Shown here in pieces: positions 44,572-54,101 of a DNA stretch of 58,734 nucleotides; position 1 is the first letter of the stretch; every line of letters starts with the position of its first letter. Below the pieces are notes generated by a model. The model was given only the letters and a program-made list of their open reading frames with translations, searched no databases and was not told where the DNA came from. This DNA comes from DASPJR01 sp035628505 (GTDB lineage Bacteria; Planctomycetota; SZUA-567; H5-PLA8): positions 1 through 58,734 of the forward strand of contig DASPJR010000055.1 of NCBI GenBank assembly GCA_035628505.1. The letters run 5' to 3'. A program made the position numbers and the translations under genes.

Positions 44572-47500
44572 TTATTCCGTTTCCGTACTGAGCGTAAACA
44601 AGCTTAAGAGCTCTTCGCGCGTGAGGTCCTTCACGCCGGAAACGTCGTGCTGGACGATTGAACTGGCCAGCATCTTCTTCATGTTCTGCCGGCGCAGGAT
44701 CTTTTCTTCGAGCGTGCCTTTGCAGATCAGGCGGTAGACGTTCACGGTCTTTTTCTGGCCGATACGGTAGGCGCGGTCCTGCGCCTGCTGGTCATTGGCC
44801 GGATTCCAGTCGTGGTCGTAGAAGATCACCGTGTCGGCACCTGTCAAATTCAGACCCGCGCCTCCGGCGCGCGTTGAGATCAGGAAAGCGTCGTACGACG
44901 TGTCTGCGTTGAAGGTATTGACGAGTCCCTGGCGCTCGGTGCCGGGCACTTCGCCGTCGATGCGCAGATGCTTCATGCCCATCTGGTTCAGGTAGTGAGC
45001 GAGGATATCCATCATCGTCGTCTGCTGGCAGAAAATCAGCGCGCGATGTCCGCCTTCGCGGCATTGCTGCAGCAGTTCGCCGAGTGCTTCGAGCTTGCCC
45101 GATCGCTGTTCATACCCGGGCAGCGGATCGGTGATGTACTGCCGGCCCGCGTTCTTCGGCAGGCACATCAGGTCGGGATGATTGCAGATCTTGCGCAGCG
45201 ACGTGAGCGCCGCGAGGATCGCCGTGCACGCGCCGTCGATGCCCTTTGCGACCATTTCGCTGACGGCTTCTTTCGCTTCAGCCGAATCGGCGAAAGATTT
45301 ATATAGGGCGACCTGCTCGGGCGAGAGGCTGCAGAAGATGTCGTTTTCGATTTTCGGCGGAAGCTCGCTGGCTACGTCGGTTTTCAAGCGGCGCAGCACG
45401 AACGGCTTGATGCGCTCGCGCAGTTTCTCAGCGGCTTCCTCGCCGTTCTCCTGCTCTTCCTTTGTCTCGGCGCGGCCGGACTGCATGCGCGCAATCGGGT
45501 CTTCGTACGTGTCGCGGAAGCGCATCTGCCGGCCGAGGAAATCCGGCATCAGGAAATCAAACAGCGACCAGAGCTCGGTGAGACGGTTCTGTATCGGCGT
45601 GCCGGTCAGCGCCAGGCGGTGGCGCGCAGGAATCGTCTTGATTGCCTTCGTCGTTGCGGCAGCTGAGTTCTTGATGAAATGCGCTTCATCGATGATGACG
45701 TAGCGCCAGTGAAGCTCGCGCAGCACCGACGCATCGTTGCGCATGGTGCCATACGTTCCGATCACGACATCGTGATCGTGAATCTGCTGGCGCAGCGTGT
45801 CGCGGCGCTGCGGGCTGCCGCGGTAGATCATGACTTTCAGCGTCGGGCTGAATTTCGCGCACTCGTTGCGCCAGTTGTCGACCAGCGACGTCGGCGTCAC
45901 GATCAGGCACGGCGCCGAGCCCTGTTCTTCCTTCATGCGCGTGATGGCCGCGATCGTTTGCGCGGTTTTGCCTAGGCCCATGTCGTCGGCCAGAATGCCG
46001 TTCAGGCCGTAATAGGCGAGGAACGCGAGCCACTCGAAGCCCTGCTGCTGGTACGAGCGCAGCGTCATCGTCAGCGACTTGGGACACGGAAGTTTTTCGA
46101 TCGAGTTGAAGCCGCGCAGCTGATCGAGGAAGCGGCGGTACTTTTCGGCGTGCTGAACCGTGCCGGTGAGGCTGAAAATTTCGGTGACGCGCTCGCGCGC
46201 GGCCGGCTTGAAGCGGTAATAGAATTTGCGCGCGCGGCCACGATGTTTCTGAACGCCGGTGCTCTCGACGTTCTCGTCGAACTTTTTCAGCGCGTCAGCA
46301 TCGACCTTGATCCACGTGTCGCCTTTAAGAAACCACTTCTGCCCGCGCTTGACCATCTCGCGCAGCTCGTCTTCGGAGAGTTCCTCGCCGCCGTGGTCGA
46401 ACGACGCGTTCAGCGTGAACCAGGGCTCGCCTTCGTCTTCCTCGACATCCAGATGCATCTTCACCGACGCGGGCTGGTCTTTGACCTTGTGCGCGCCATC
46501 GACGGCTTCAGTGACGTAAACATTCCAGGGCGTGTGAACATCCGCCGCCGCCTTCTGCGCCCACGCCAGCAGTTCCGGGATCTGTTCGTTTTTCGCCTCG
46601 CCTGCGTGCTCGCGGAAGGGCTCGAGCTTTTCCAGTTGCTTCTTGCAGGCGATCACTGCTTCGCGATCGACGCGCACGAATGTGTTTCCGCGGCGCAGGT
46701 AGCGCTGTCCGTTGGCCGCCGCAGCGAGAATTTCAACCGGCGCAATGGACTCTGGCTTCTCGCTCGCGTCTTTGACGCCGTCAACCGTCTCAAAGCACCA
46801 CTGCGCCTGAACCGCATCGGGACCGCTCTCGCCAGGCGTGACACTGATGGCCGGCTTTATGGCCTGGCAGACGCGAAGCTGCTCGACCTCCGGCGCCAGC
46901 TGCGCACCGGCGGCTTTCAATCTGGGCAACTCGTCGCTGATGAAGTCCGCCACAGCATCGTCTGAGAGTTTGCGCCGCTGCGGCAGCCGGAAATGAGCCA
47001 CAGGCTGCGGCAGGCGGTACGCTCGGCCGTTGTGCTGAATCCAGTCGGAACGGTCATCGGCCGCGCGTCTGCGCGCGCGTTCCTCCTCGTCACTGACCGG
47101 TACGGGAGCAGCCGTAACTTCGGCAGGCAGCGCCTCGCGCGGCAGCACCGTTCCGTCGGGCGTGACCAGTTCGTGTTCAATGCAGAGCTCGCCCGACTTG
47201 TCCACGGTGACCCGCACGCGCGTCTTCAGCGTTTCGCCTGAGGGATTAAGTTTGCTGAGCCACTCGTCGAGGCGCAGCGCAAGACCTTCTTTGGCCGCGG
47301 CCTTCGCGCGAGCAATCAAATCAAACGCGTCATTGCCACTGTACGTTTTCGCGGCGTCGGTTGCCTTCGAGATCAGTTCATTGATCAGGCTGTCTTCGGG
47401 AAGTTCGGGAACGGGCGAAATATGTCTGGCGAATGTCCAATAGGTGTTCCCGCGGTAGAGCGGCACGCCCAGCACGATCGTGCTTTCCGGGCAGCGGAAT

Positions 47501-47988
47501 TTCACGCGCGCGAGCACGCGAATCTGCGCCTGAGCGTCGGAAGACGACGACGGAGCGGCCTGGACGATTTCCAGCACCGGCTGCGCAGGCGACGAGAGAA
47601 TCTCGACCTGCGAAACGCGTTCGTCTTCGATGACGTTGCAGGCGTCGGAACACTGGCGCAGCAGCGCGAGAACACTCGCAAAATCGCGCGCGCCAATCAG
47701 GTAGGATTTATCGTCAGCGGTGGGCTGCTGCAGAAGCGTGCGCAGCAGCAGGCCATCAAGCGCTTCGGCGCGGTAACGGCGGCCCTGGTGCGTAAAGCAG
47801 CCATTCTGGCACTGCAGATTGCGCAGCGGAACGATTCCGGACGGCAATTCCGCCTGCACGGACACCTTTAAGGAGGGCCAGGGAGAGGCTTGAGCCACTT
47901 TAATGAGCAGCCGCAAAGCGGCCTCTGCTGTTGCTAACTCCTTTACTGATGCCGACCTGGAACTAACAGACGCGACAGCACTCTTCAT
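44572..47988 (-). CDS. SNF2/SWI2-family helicase-like ATPase with long N-terminal region
   Basis: 1138 residues. The first 600 or so carry no recognised motif, with several WFLKGDTWIKVD / YLRRGNTFVRVD / YYRFK-like repeats that may form a substrate-binding module. The helicase core starts near residue 630: LRSYQQQGFEWLAFL, DDMGLGKTAQTIAAI (motif I, about residue 668), IVTPTSLVDNW (Ia), IIDEAHFIKN (DEAH, about 766), LALTGTPIQNRLTELWSLFD (III), then HRALIFCQQTTM (IV), LISTRAGGAGLNLTGADTVI (V) and AQDRAYRIGQ (VI). It should be an ATP-driven DNA translocase that displaces proteins such as RNA polymerase (RapA-like) or remodels nucleoid DNA. ATG at 47988 has only a weak upstream site. Confidence 0.93.
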   Translation of the reverse strand: MKSAVASVSSRSASVKELATAEAALRLLIKVAQASPWPSLKVSVQAELPSGIVPLRNLQCQNGCFTHQGRRYRAEALDGLLLRTLLQQPTADDKSYLIGARDFASVLALLRQCSDACNVIEDERVSQVEILSSPAQPVLEIVQAAPSSSSDAQAQIRVLARVKFRCPESTIVLGVPLYRGNTYWTFARHISPVPELPEDSLINELISKATDAAKTYSGNDAFDLIARAKAAAKEGLALRLDEWLSKLNPSGETLKTRVRVTVDKSGELCIEHELVTPDGTVLPREALPAEVTAAPVPVSDEEERARRRAADDRSDWIQHNGRAYRLPQPVAHFRLPQRRKLSDDAVADFISDELPRLKAAGAQLAPEVEQLRVCQAIKPAISVTPGESGPDAVQAQWCFETVDGVKDASEKPESIAPVEILAAAANGQRYLRRGNTFVRVDREAVIACKKQLEKLEPFREHAGEAKNEQIPELLAWAQKAAADVHTPWNVYVTEAVDGAHKVKDQPASVKMHLDVEEDEGEPWFTLNASFDHGGEELSEDELREMVKRGQKWFLKGDTWIKVDADALKKFDENVESTGVQKHRGRARKFYYRFKPAARERVTEIFSLTGTVQHAEKYRRFLDQLRGFNSIEKLPCPKSLTMTLRSYQQQGFEWLAFLAYYGLNGILADDMGLGKTAQTIAAITRMKEEQGSAPCLIVTPTSLVDNWRNECAKFSPTLKVMIYRGSPQRRDTLRQQIHDHDVVIGTYGTMRNDASVLRELHWRYVIIDEAHFIKNSAAATTKAIKTIPARHRLALTGTPIQNRLTELWSLFDFLMPDFLGRQMRFRDTYEDPIARMQSGRAETKEEQENGEEAAEKLRERIKPFVLRRLKTDVASELPPKIENDIFCSLSPEQVALYKSFADSAEAKEAVSEMVAKGIDGACTAILAALTSLRKICNHPDLMCLPKNAGRQYITDPLPGYEQRSGKLEALGELLQQCREGGHRALIFCQQTTMMDILAHYLNQMGMKHLRIDGEVPGTERQGLVNTFNADTSYDAFLISTRAGGAGLNLTGADTVIFYDHDWNPANDQQAQDRAYRIGQKKTVNVYRLICKGTLEEKILRRQNMKKMLASSIVQHDVSGVKDLTREELLSLFTLSTETE

Positions 47989-48116
47989 TTTTTAGCCTGA
48001 TGCCGATGGTGTTGAGACGACTTCACTAGCTATCGGCTGGTTTTTGAGCAGCACTAAGTGAAAAAGTGGGGATTTGCGGAGAAAACAAGGCCTGTATTGC
48101 GTCTGTAAATCAGGCT

Positions 48117-48143
48117 TTGTTCGCCGGCTGTTCGGGCTATACT
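48117..48143 (+). promoter_or_regulatory. Promoter candidate for the 1917-residue protein
   Basis: TTGTTC (48117-48122), 15 nt, TATACT (48138-48143), or TTTGTT with 16 nt. The GTG start at 48205 lies about 62 nt downstream. The divergent SNF2 gene starts at 47988. Confidence 0.4.
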
Positions 48144-48204
48144 TCAGCACGCATCGGCGCCCGCAAATTCAGCCGCCGGAACGGGCCTCCTGGGAGCACG
48201 AACA

Positions 48205-51200
48205 GTGCGTTTCTGGACGACACTTATCTGGGTTTTTGTGCTCTGCCTGGCCGGCGCGTACCTGACGCGGCTGTACCTGAAAAAGTCAACGCCTGCCAAG
48301 AAGTTCATCGTTCAGCAACAGCCCAAAAAAGCAGCGCCGATTCCCGGCGAAAAAAATGCCAAACCCGCGCCGCCCGCTCCGCTTCCTCTCAGCGAGTTCA
48401 CCGAGGCGCGGCAACTGCATCTGTCCGACGACGCGGAAAACAAGCAGAGCGATTTCTGGCTCGAGCAGGCTTTCAGCGCCGGAGCCGCAAAACCGCAGGC
48501 CGGCACGGAATTGTTGCATCTGTATCTTTCGTATGATCCCAAAAGCAGCACACGCGTGGTGCTGCGTGGCGGTGAGATCATTCTCGATCGGTTGAACGGG
48601 CAGAACGTCGAAGCGCTGGCAAAGGCGCCGCTCAAAGAAATCCCCGCCGGCGAGAACGTGCTCGGAGCGCTCTGGAGAAAAGGCGAGCTCAGCGTGTGGC
48701 TCGGGCCCCGGCAGATCCTGGCCTGGAAAGCGGCCGGCGAGATGAACTTCAGCGGGCGAAGCGGCGTTCAGACGGTTGCACGCGAGGTAAAAGTGGGCAT
48801 GCGCCGCAGCCTGGCGCTGAGCAACATTGACTTTGCTGATGGTTTCATGCGCGACACAGGTAACGGCGTGTGGAAGCCGCTGAGCGGGCGCTGGGAGCTG
48901 ACGGCGCTGGCATTCCCCGAGCGCAGCGCCAATCCTTTCTCGCTGCGCGCCACCTTCGCCAGCGAGCATCCGCAAAACGACCCGCTGTACAACGACCGCA
49001 TCCGAGAGACCGATTTCGGGCTGGGCATTATTCTTTCGCAGTACGAAGGGACCTTGCATGTCGCACGCATCTCCGGCGGCTCGGCCGCGGCGCGCGCGGG
49101 GCTTCAGGAGGACGACATCTTCCTTGAGATCGATGGTCATTCGGTCGAAGAGTACGATGCCTGGCAGCTCCAGCAGCTTCTGCTGCGCGGCTTCGGGGGA
49201 GACGTGCGGCTGAAAATGCTGCGCCCGGGTGAAAAGGCGCCGCGCGATTTCGTGATCAGCCGCGAGCCGTTCCGCTGGGGTACGCCGGCTGAAGGCGTGC
49301 CGATCCAGCCCGTGAAGGAACCTGAGCTGATTGGCAGCGATCACGCGGCGCTGATCGCCGCCGGCGAGATGGGCTGGAGCGACTACGGCGTCGAGATGGC
49401 CGTGAAGTCCGTCGGCTACGGCGGCTTCGGGCTCGCGTTCGGGATGACCTCGCCGAGTGATTTCATGCTTTTCCGCTGGCGCGGCGGGCCCGAGCCAGCG
49501 AATGCCCAGGCGCCGCAGGTGAAGCCCGGCCTGCAGGACGGCGGCGTGTACGACCGTTTGGAGCTCGTGCGTGTTGTTGCGGGAAAAGAGACGCTGCTGG
49601 CCGAACGCAAAGCAGCCTACCGGCCCTATGAATTTTACCGCCTCGGCGTGGACTGGAACGGCGAGCAGGTGAAATGCTTTATCGACGGCAACGAGATTTT
49701 CAGCGCCAACGTGCCGGGCCTGAAGCGCGGCCAGATCGGCGCGTACGCGCTGGCCGGCTCGCCTGTTTTCTTTGATGACGTGCGCGTGGCATCGAACCGC
49801 GCTGCGCTGGCGGCATCGCATCATCCGGAACGCGAGCTCAACGAAATATTCGCGCTCGAGAACGAAATGGAAAACTGGGCCAATCCGGCGCTGGAGTGGG
49901 AACGCGATCTGAAAACCGGCTGGGCGGTGCATAAATCGCGGTTTCCGGGCGAGCAGGCGATCGTCATGCAGAATCCGCGGTTCAGCGCGCTGCGCATTCA
50001 GCTTCAGTGCCATGAAGACGTCAATGCCGTTCCGTGCGGCGCGGTGCTCGAAATCCGCGGCAAGCAAGCCGTTCTTTCGCATCTCTCTGGCTCGTCAAAC
50101 CAGCCGCCTCTTGTTGCAAAGCTGAAAGACGAAAAAATTGAGCGCCTGGCTTTCCGCAGTGGCGAAAAAGGCGCGGCAATCGACATCGATGGCGTGCAAC
50201 TCAGCATTACTGGAAAGATGAATGGAAAGCCTGGCGAGCGCATCGCCGTTCGCGGCCTGAAGAATCTGGGCGATCCTAAGACCGTGCGTGTTTCGTCGAG
50301 CGATCTGCTCGAGTACACGTTCAATTCGGCGCCGACGGACTGGAAAGTCGAAGCGGGGCGCTGGGGCTTGCTCAATAAGTGGATCTGCGATCCGCGCTGG
50401 TCGTGGTTCGGCGGACGGACCAAGACGCTCGCCGCGCTTTGGAACAAATTCGTCTTCTCGGGCGACATCACCGTTGACGCGCACGTCGCCCTGATGATGC
50501 AGCGCGAAGATCCGCCGTTCGAGCGGCCCGGCGATTACAACATGGCCATCTGCGGGGACGGCAAGCATCTGGATTCCGGCTATACGCTGATCTTTGCCGG
50601 CGACAACAATTCCTGGACGCGCCTTTACCGCAAGGGCGTGCTCGTCGCCGAATCCAATAAAGAGGAGGCGCGCGTCTTCAGCGACCGCATCCGCCATCCC
50701 GATAAGCCCGAACTGCATCAGCGCTGGTTCCATGTGCGGCTTGAGAAAATTCGCGACGAGATCCGTTTCTACCGCGACAACGTGCTGGCGTTTTCGTACA
50801 AGGATCCCGAGCCGCTGCCGGAAGGTCGCGTCGGTTTCTGGACCGTCGACAACGGATTCCTGCTCTCACGCGTGCGCATCGCCCACAGCGGCGCCCGTCC
50901 GGCTCCGTTCGAGCCGCGCGATGCCGGCATGTACGATGACATCAAAGTGACCAACCGTTTCGACGGCGAGGTCTTCACGCGCGTCGAACCGCAGGTGCTG
51001 CCCAGGGAAATCGAGACAGCGCTGAGTTCGCCGCGCGATGCCTTCAAGCCCGCGGATGCCGATCCTGTGCCGGCGTCTGCGCGCGTCAATCCCGCCGCCG
51101 GCGAAATCCCGTCGGCGTGGCGCGTGGTGAATGGCACCAGCGGCGGTCCATTTGCGCTGCAGTGGAAAACCATCGGGCTTGATCCCGAAAGCAAAGGCGT

Positions 51201-53958
51201 CATCCGCTTCGCTTACCGCATTGAGCCCGGCGCGCAGATCGATCTTTATCTCGTGGACATCGCTGGCGCCGGCGAGTCGCAGACAAGTTCGCGGCGCGTG
51301 TTCAACCCGCGCCAGCAGAGCGTCTTCCGCTGGCGCCTGACCGGGCCGAAAGAGTCGAGCGAGTTTGCGCCGCTGGTGGGCGACATCCCCGACGTGAAAG
51401 CCGACGGCCGCTGGCATGCCGTGCAGTTCGATCTGCAGCCTTCCTGGCGGCAGCTCTGGCGCGCGCGCGGATTCAACCAGCCGCGCCAGCGCTTCTTCCG
51501 CGTCCTCGTCGGCAATCTGGACAACCACGGCTACCTGCTGGCGGGCATGAATGGCAATCACGCCGGAGCGGCCTATTCGATCAGCGATATCCAGGCGCTC
51601 ACGCCGCAGGAGACCGACAAGCGTGCGCCCCGGGTGGCGCGCGTGATCTGGCCTTATGACGCCGATGGCGATGGCCGCTCGGTGGTAATCGTCTTCGACG
51701 ACGCGGGCGGCTCCGGCGTGCTGCGCGAATCACTGCAGGCAGATATCAACGGCGTAGCGGTTCCGCGCGAGCTCGCTGACTTCGACCCGGTGAAGCAGCA
51801 TCTGAAAATCGATCTGCTGCGGCTGAATCTGCCCGCGCTTTCGGCCGGGTCAACACTGCAGCTGCGCCTGCTGGGTTTTCAGGACCGAGGCATGAATCCG
51901 TCAGACGGCGTGTACGCGGCCAATTACACGTTTGACCCGACAGTCGCCTCAAAAGCCGCCAAGCAGGTGTTTACGCCGTGGATTTCAGCCGAAGTTGCTG
52001 CCACGCGCGACGTGGTTCCCACGAGCTTCCCGCTGCAGATGTCGGAGATCTCCCCGGTCACGCCGGTCGCGCGACTGCAGGAAAGCAACGATGCGCCGCC
52101 GTGGGCGCCGTACGGACACACGAAAAGCGTGCAGGTCGTCAACGTAAACGACGGCTCGGCATTCGGCTTCATGCTGAGCAACGCCAGCTACGCGCTGCGC
52201 AACTGGCCCTACGTTCAGCTTGATTACAAGATTCCGTTCGAGACGCCGGTCAATCTTCACATCTACGACCAGAGCGGCCAGACGCACGCGCTCCTGCTCA
52301 CCGACACCGGTGACGCGCGCGATCAGCTCTCTCGCGAGGTCACCAGCCGCGCCGGACCGCCGCCGGAATTCACTGCGGACGGAACGTGGCGCCGCACAAC
52401 CATCCCGCTGCAGCGCCTGTTCGACAAAAGCGGCTCGCAGGCAGCGTACATGGAAGTGCGCGGCATGAGCCTGCATGACAATGGCTGGCGCGGCAATCGG
52501 CGCGGGATGGAATATCTCATTCACCGGGTTCAACCCCTGCCAGCCGGACGTGCCGAAACGCTGCGCTTTGCCTGGCAGACCAGTGACATCACGGGCGTGA
52601 GCGACTACGCATCGAGTATCGACGATCAGCCAGAGAGCGACCCGAAAGGAAAGCAGGAGATTACCAGCGGCGAAAAGCTCTCAGAAGCCCTCGCGCGGCA
52701 AGGTGCTCCCAATCTCAAGCATGGCTGGAACTATCTGCATGTTGCCGCGCGCAACGGAGCGGGCATCTGGTCGCAGCCGGCACACTTTAAATTCTTCCTC
52801 GATACGGCCGCGCCTAAAGTGTTCAAGACTGAACCGGTCGAAGGCGCGAAATACGCGGGGCAGACGGTGACGTTCCATCTTCAGGAAGAGCATGGCGTCG
52901 AAGTTGAAGCCCTTCGCCTGCTGCTGAACGGCAAGCTGATTAACGCCGGCTGGCGCGGCATGGAATTCGACCCCGCGGCAAACACGATCAGCTTCAACGC
53001 GGCCGCCGCCGGCGTGCCGTGGCCGGAAGGACCCGTGAGCATCGAGCTCCGCGGGCTGCGCGACATGCTCGGAAATTTCGAGCCCTCCGGGTTTGTTCTC
53101 AACTTCATTCACGACAAGAGCATCGACCAGACCGGGCCGGCGATCGAACAGCTCGTCTACAAGGCCCCCGTGCTGGACGCGCATCAGCATCGCCAGATGG
53201 CGATGGAAAGCAGTTTCGGCGTTTCGTTCGAAGAGCACCTGGGACACGTTCATCCGATGCGGGACTGCCGCATGGACTGGCTCGACGATGAAAAGCAGGC
53301 GGCGTTCGGCAAGCGTGCGGTGAAATTTACGGCCTATGATGACGATGCCGACGTGCAGATCATGCTGCATAAGAACGCGTGGTACCTGGACCGCTCGCCG
53401 CAGCTCCACTTTGACTACAAGACCGACGCCGGCATGCGTGTGGATCTGCTGGTTGAAGTGCTGGGGCAATGGTTGAGCATCCGTTTCACCGGGGACGGCA
53501 CAGCGCCGGAAGGCGGCAAGGCGATCGGCAGGATCGATGCGGTGGTCGCTGATGGAACCTGGCGGCACGCGAGCGTGGATCTGCGCGCGCTGGTGACCCA
53601 GGCGTTGCCGGGTCTTCCCTACCGCATCATCAACAAGATCGTTCTCAGCGCGCAGGGGCGGCCGGGCTGCAAGCGCGGCAGCACATTGGTGATCGACAAC
53701 CTGGACCTCTCGCGCCCCAATGGCATCGGCGGGCGCTTTGAGTGGACGGCGGCCAGCGACCCCAGCGGCATTGGCGGCTATGCGGTCGCCTTCACGCAGG
53801 ACGGTGCGACAGTTCCGCCAACGTCAGTGAATCTCACATCGCCTTCGATTCCCGTGGGTGTGAAGACCGGCGTGTGGTTTGTCCACGTGCGCGCCTGCGA
53901 CCAGGCCGGCAACTGGGGCCGCGCGCGGACGATGCGCGTGGACTTCGGCGGGGAATAG
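48205..53958 (+). CDS. Very large membrane-anchored envelope protein with PDZ and LamG-like modules
   Basis: 1917 residues. An N-terminal helix (TLIWVFVLCLAGAYL) anchors it, followed by a Pro/Lys-rich linker (APIPGEKNAKPAPPAPLP). Recognised: a PDZ domain at about 271-357 (GTLHVARISGGSAAARAGLQ, EDDIFLEIDGHSV); concanavalin/LamG-like sandwich modules at about 392-530 (YRLGVDWNGEQVKCFIDGNE) and 705-895 (FHVRLEKIRDEIRFYRDNVL); further jelly-roll-like modules at about 970-1128, 1298-1445 and 1703-1837 (PQLHFDYKTDAGMRVDLLVE); and fibronectin-like ends at about 1460-1530 and 1850-1917 (GVWFVHVRACDQAGNWG). No catalytic site is recognised. It is probably a periplasm- or surface-exposed scaffold binding glycan or peptide. 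GTG at 48205 has GGGAG 8 nt upstream. It ends at a GTAGC repeat and a bidirectional terminator. Confidence 0.85.
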   Translation: MRFWTTLIWVFVLCLAGAYLTRLYLKKSTPAKKFIVQQQPKKAAPIPGEKNAKPAPPAPLPLSEFTEARQLHLSDDAENKQSDFWLEQAFSAGAAKPQAGTELLHLYLSYDPKSSTRVVLRGGEIILDRLNGQNVEALAKAPLKEIPAGENVLGALWRKGELSVWLGPRQILAWKAAGEMNFSGRSGVQTVAREVKVGMRRSLALSNIDFADGFMRDTGNGVWKPLSGRWELTALAFPERSANPFSLRATFASEHPQNDPLYNDRIRETDFGLGIILSQYEGTLHVARISGGSAAARAGLQEDDIFLEIDGHSVEEYDAWQLQQLLLRGFGGDVRLKMLRPGEKAPRDFVISREPFRWGTPAEGVPIQPVKEPELIGSDHAALIAAGEMGWSDYGVEMAVKSVGYGGFGLAFGMTSPSDFMLFRWRGGPEPANAQAPQVKPGLQDGGVYDRLELVRVVAGKETLLAERKAAYRPYEFYRLGVDWNGEQVKCFIDGNEIFSANVPGLKRGQIGAYALAGSPVFFDDVRVASNRAALAASHHPERELNEIFALENEMENWANPALEWERDLKTGWAVHKSRFPGEQAIVMQNPRFSALRIQLQCHEDVNAVPCGAVLEIRGKQAVLSHLSGSSNQPPLVAKLKDEKIERLAFRSGEKGAAIDIDGVQLSITGKMNGKPGERIAVRGLKNLGDPKTVRVSSSDLLEYTFNSAPTDWKVEAGRWGLLNKWICDPRWSWFGGRTKTLAALWNKFVFSGDITVDAHVALMMQREDPPFERPGDYNMAICGDGKHLDSGYTLIFAGDNNSWTRLYRKGVLVAESNKEEARVFSDRIRHPDKPELHQRWFHVRLEKIRDEIRFYRDNVLAFSYKDPEPLPEGRVGFWTVDNGFLLSRVRIAHSGARPAPFEPRDAGMYDDIKVTNRFDGEVFTRVEPQVLPREIETALSSPRDAFKPADADPVPASARVNPAAGEIPSAWRVVNGTSGGPFALQWKTIGLDPESKGVIRFAYRIEPGAQIDLYLVDIAGAGESQTSSRRVFNPRQQSVFRWRLTGPKESSEFAPLVGDIPDVKADGRWHAVQFDLQPSWRQLWRARGFNQPRQRFFRVLVGNLDNHGYLLAGMNGNHAGAAYSISDIQALTPQETDKRAPRVARVIWPYDADGDGRSVVIVFDDAGGSGVLRESLQADINGVAVPRELADFDPVKQHLKIDLLRLNLPALSAGSTLQLRLLGFQDRGMNPSDGVYAANYTFDPTVASKAAKQVFTPWISAEVAATRDVVPTSFPLQMSEISPVTPVARLQESNDAPPWAPYGHTKSVQVVNVNDGSAFGFMLSNASYALRNWPYVQLDYKIPFETPVNLHIYDQSGQTHALLLTDTGDARDQLSREVTSRAGPPPEFTADGTWRRTTIPLQRLFDKSGSQAAYMEVRGMSLHDNGWRGNRRGMEYLIHRVQPLPAGRAETLRFAWQTSDITGVSDYASSIDDQPESDPKGKQEITSGEKLSEALARQGAPNLKHGWNYLHVAARNGAGIWSQPAHFKFFLDTAAPKVFKTEPVEGAKYAGQTVTFHLQEEHGVEVEALRLLLNGKLINAGWRGMEFDPAANTISFNAAAAGVPWPEGPVSIELRGLRDMLGNFEPSGFVLNFIHDKSIDQTGPAIEQLVYKAPVLDAHQHRQMAMESSFGVSFEEHLGHVHPMRDCRMDWLDDEKQAAFGKRAVKFTAYDDDADVQIMLHKNAWYLDRSPQLHFDYKTDAGMRVDLLVEVLGQWLSIRFTGDGTAPEGGKAIGRIDAVVADGTWRHASVDLRALVTQALPGLPYRIINKIVLSAQGRPGCKRGSTLVIDNLDLSRPNGIGGRFEWTAASDPSGIGGYAVAFTQDGATVPPTSVNLTSPSIPVGVKTGVWFVHVRACDQAGNWGRARTMRVDFGGE

Positions 53959-53965
53959 CCATTCG

Positions 53966-54031
53966 GAGTGCAGGCATCCTGCCTGCGAGTGACATACAAA
54001 GCGCGACTCGCAGGCTGGAAGCCTGCGCTAC
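53966..54031. repeat. GTAGCGCAGGC palindromic repeat, second copy
   Basis: GAGTGCAGGCATCCTGCCTG at the left faces GCAGGCTGGAAGCCTGCGCT plus AC at the right around a 17-nt loop. Same right end as the element at 34367-34460. It lies between convergent genes, beside the terminator at 54048. Confidence 0.85.
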
Positions 54032-54047
54032 TGGGAATCGTGCTACG

Positions 54048-54081
54048 AAAAAAAAGCCCGCGCTTCCTGGCGCGGGCTTTT
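54048..54081. terminator. Bidirectional rho-independent terminator
   Basis: AGCCCGCGC (54055-54063), loop TTCCTG, GCGCGGGCT (54070-54078). On the plus strand TTTT follows; on the minus strand the eight A's at 54048-54055 become a T-tract. It serves the convergent genes ending at 53958 and 54102. Confidence 0.9.
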
Positions 54082-54101
54082 GATTGAGCATTCTCGAGCG
54101 C

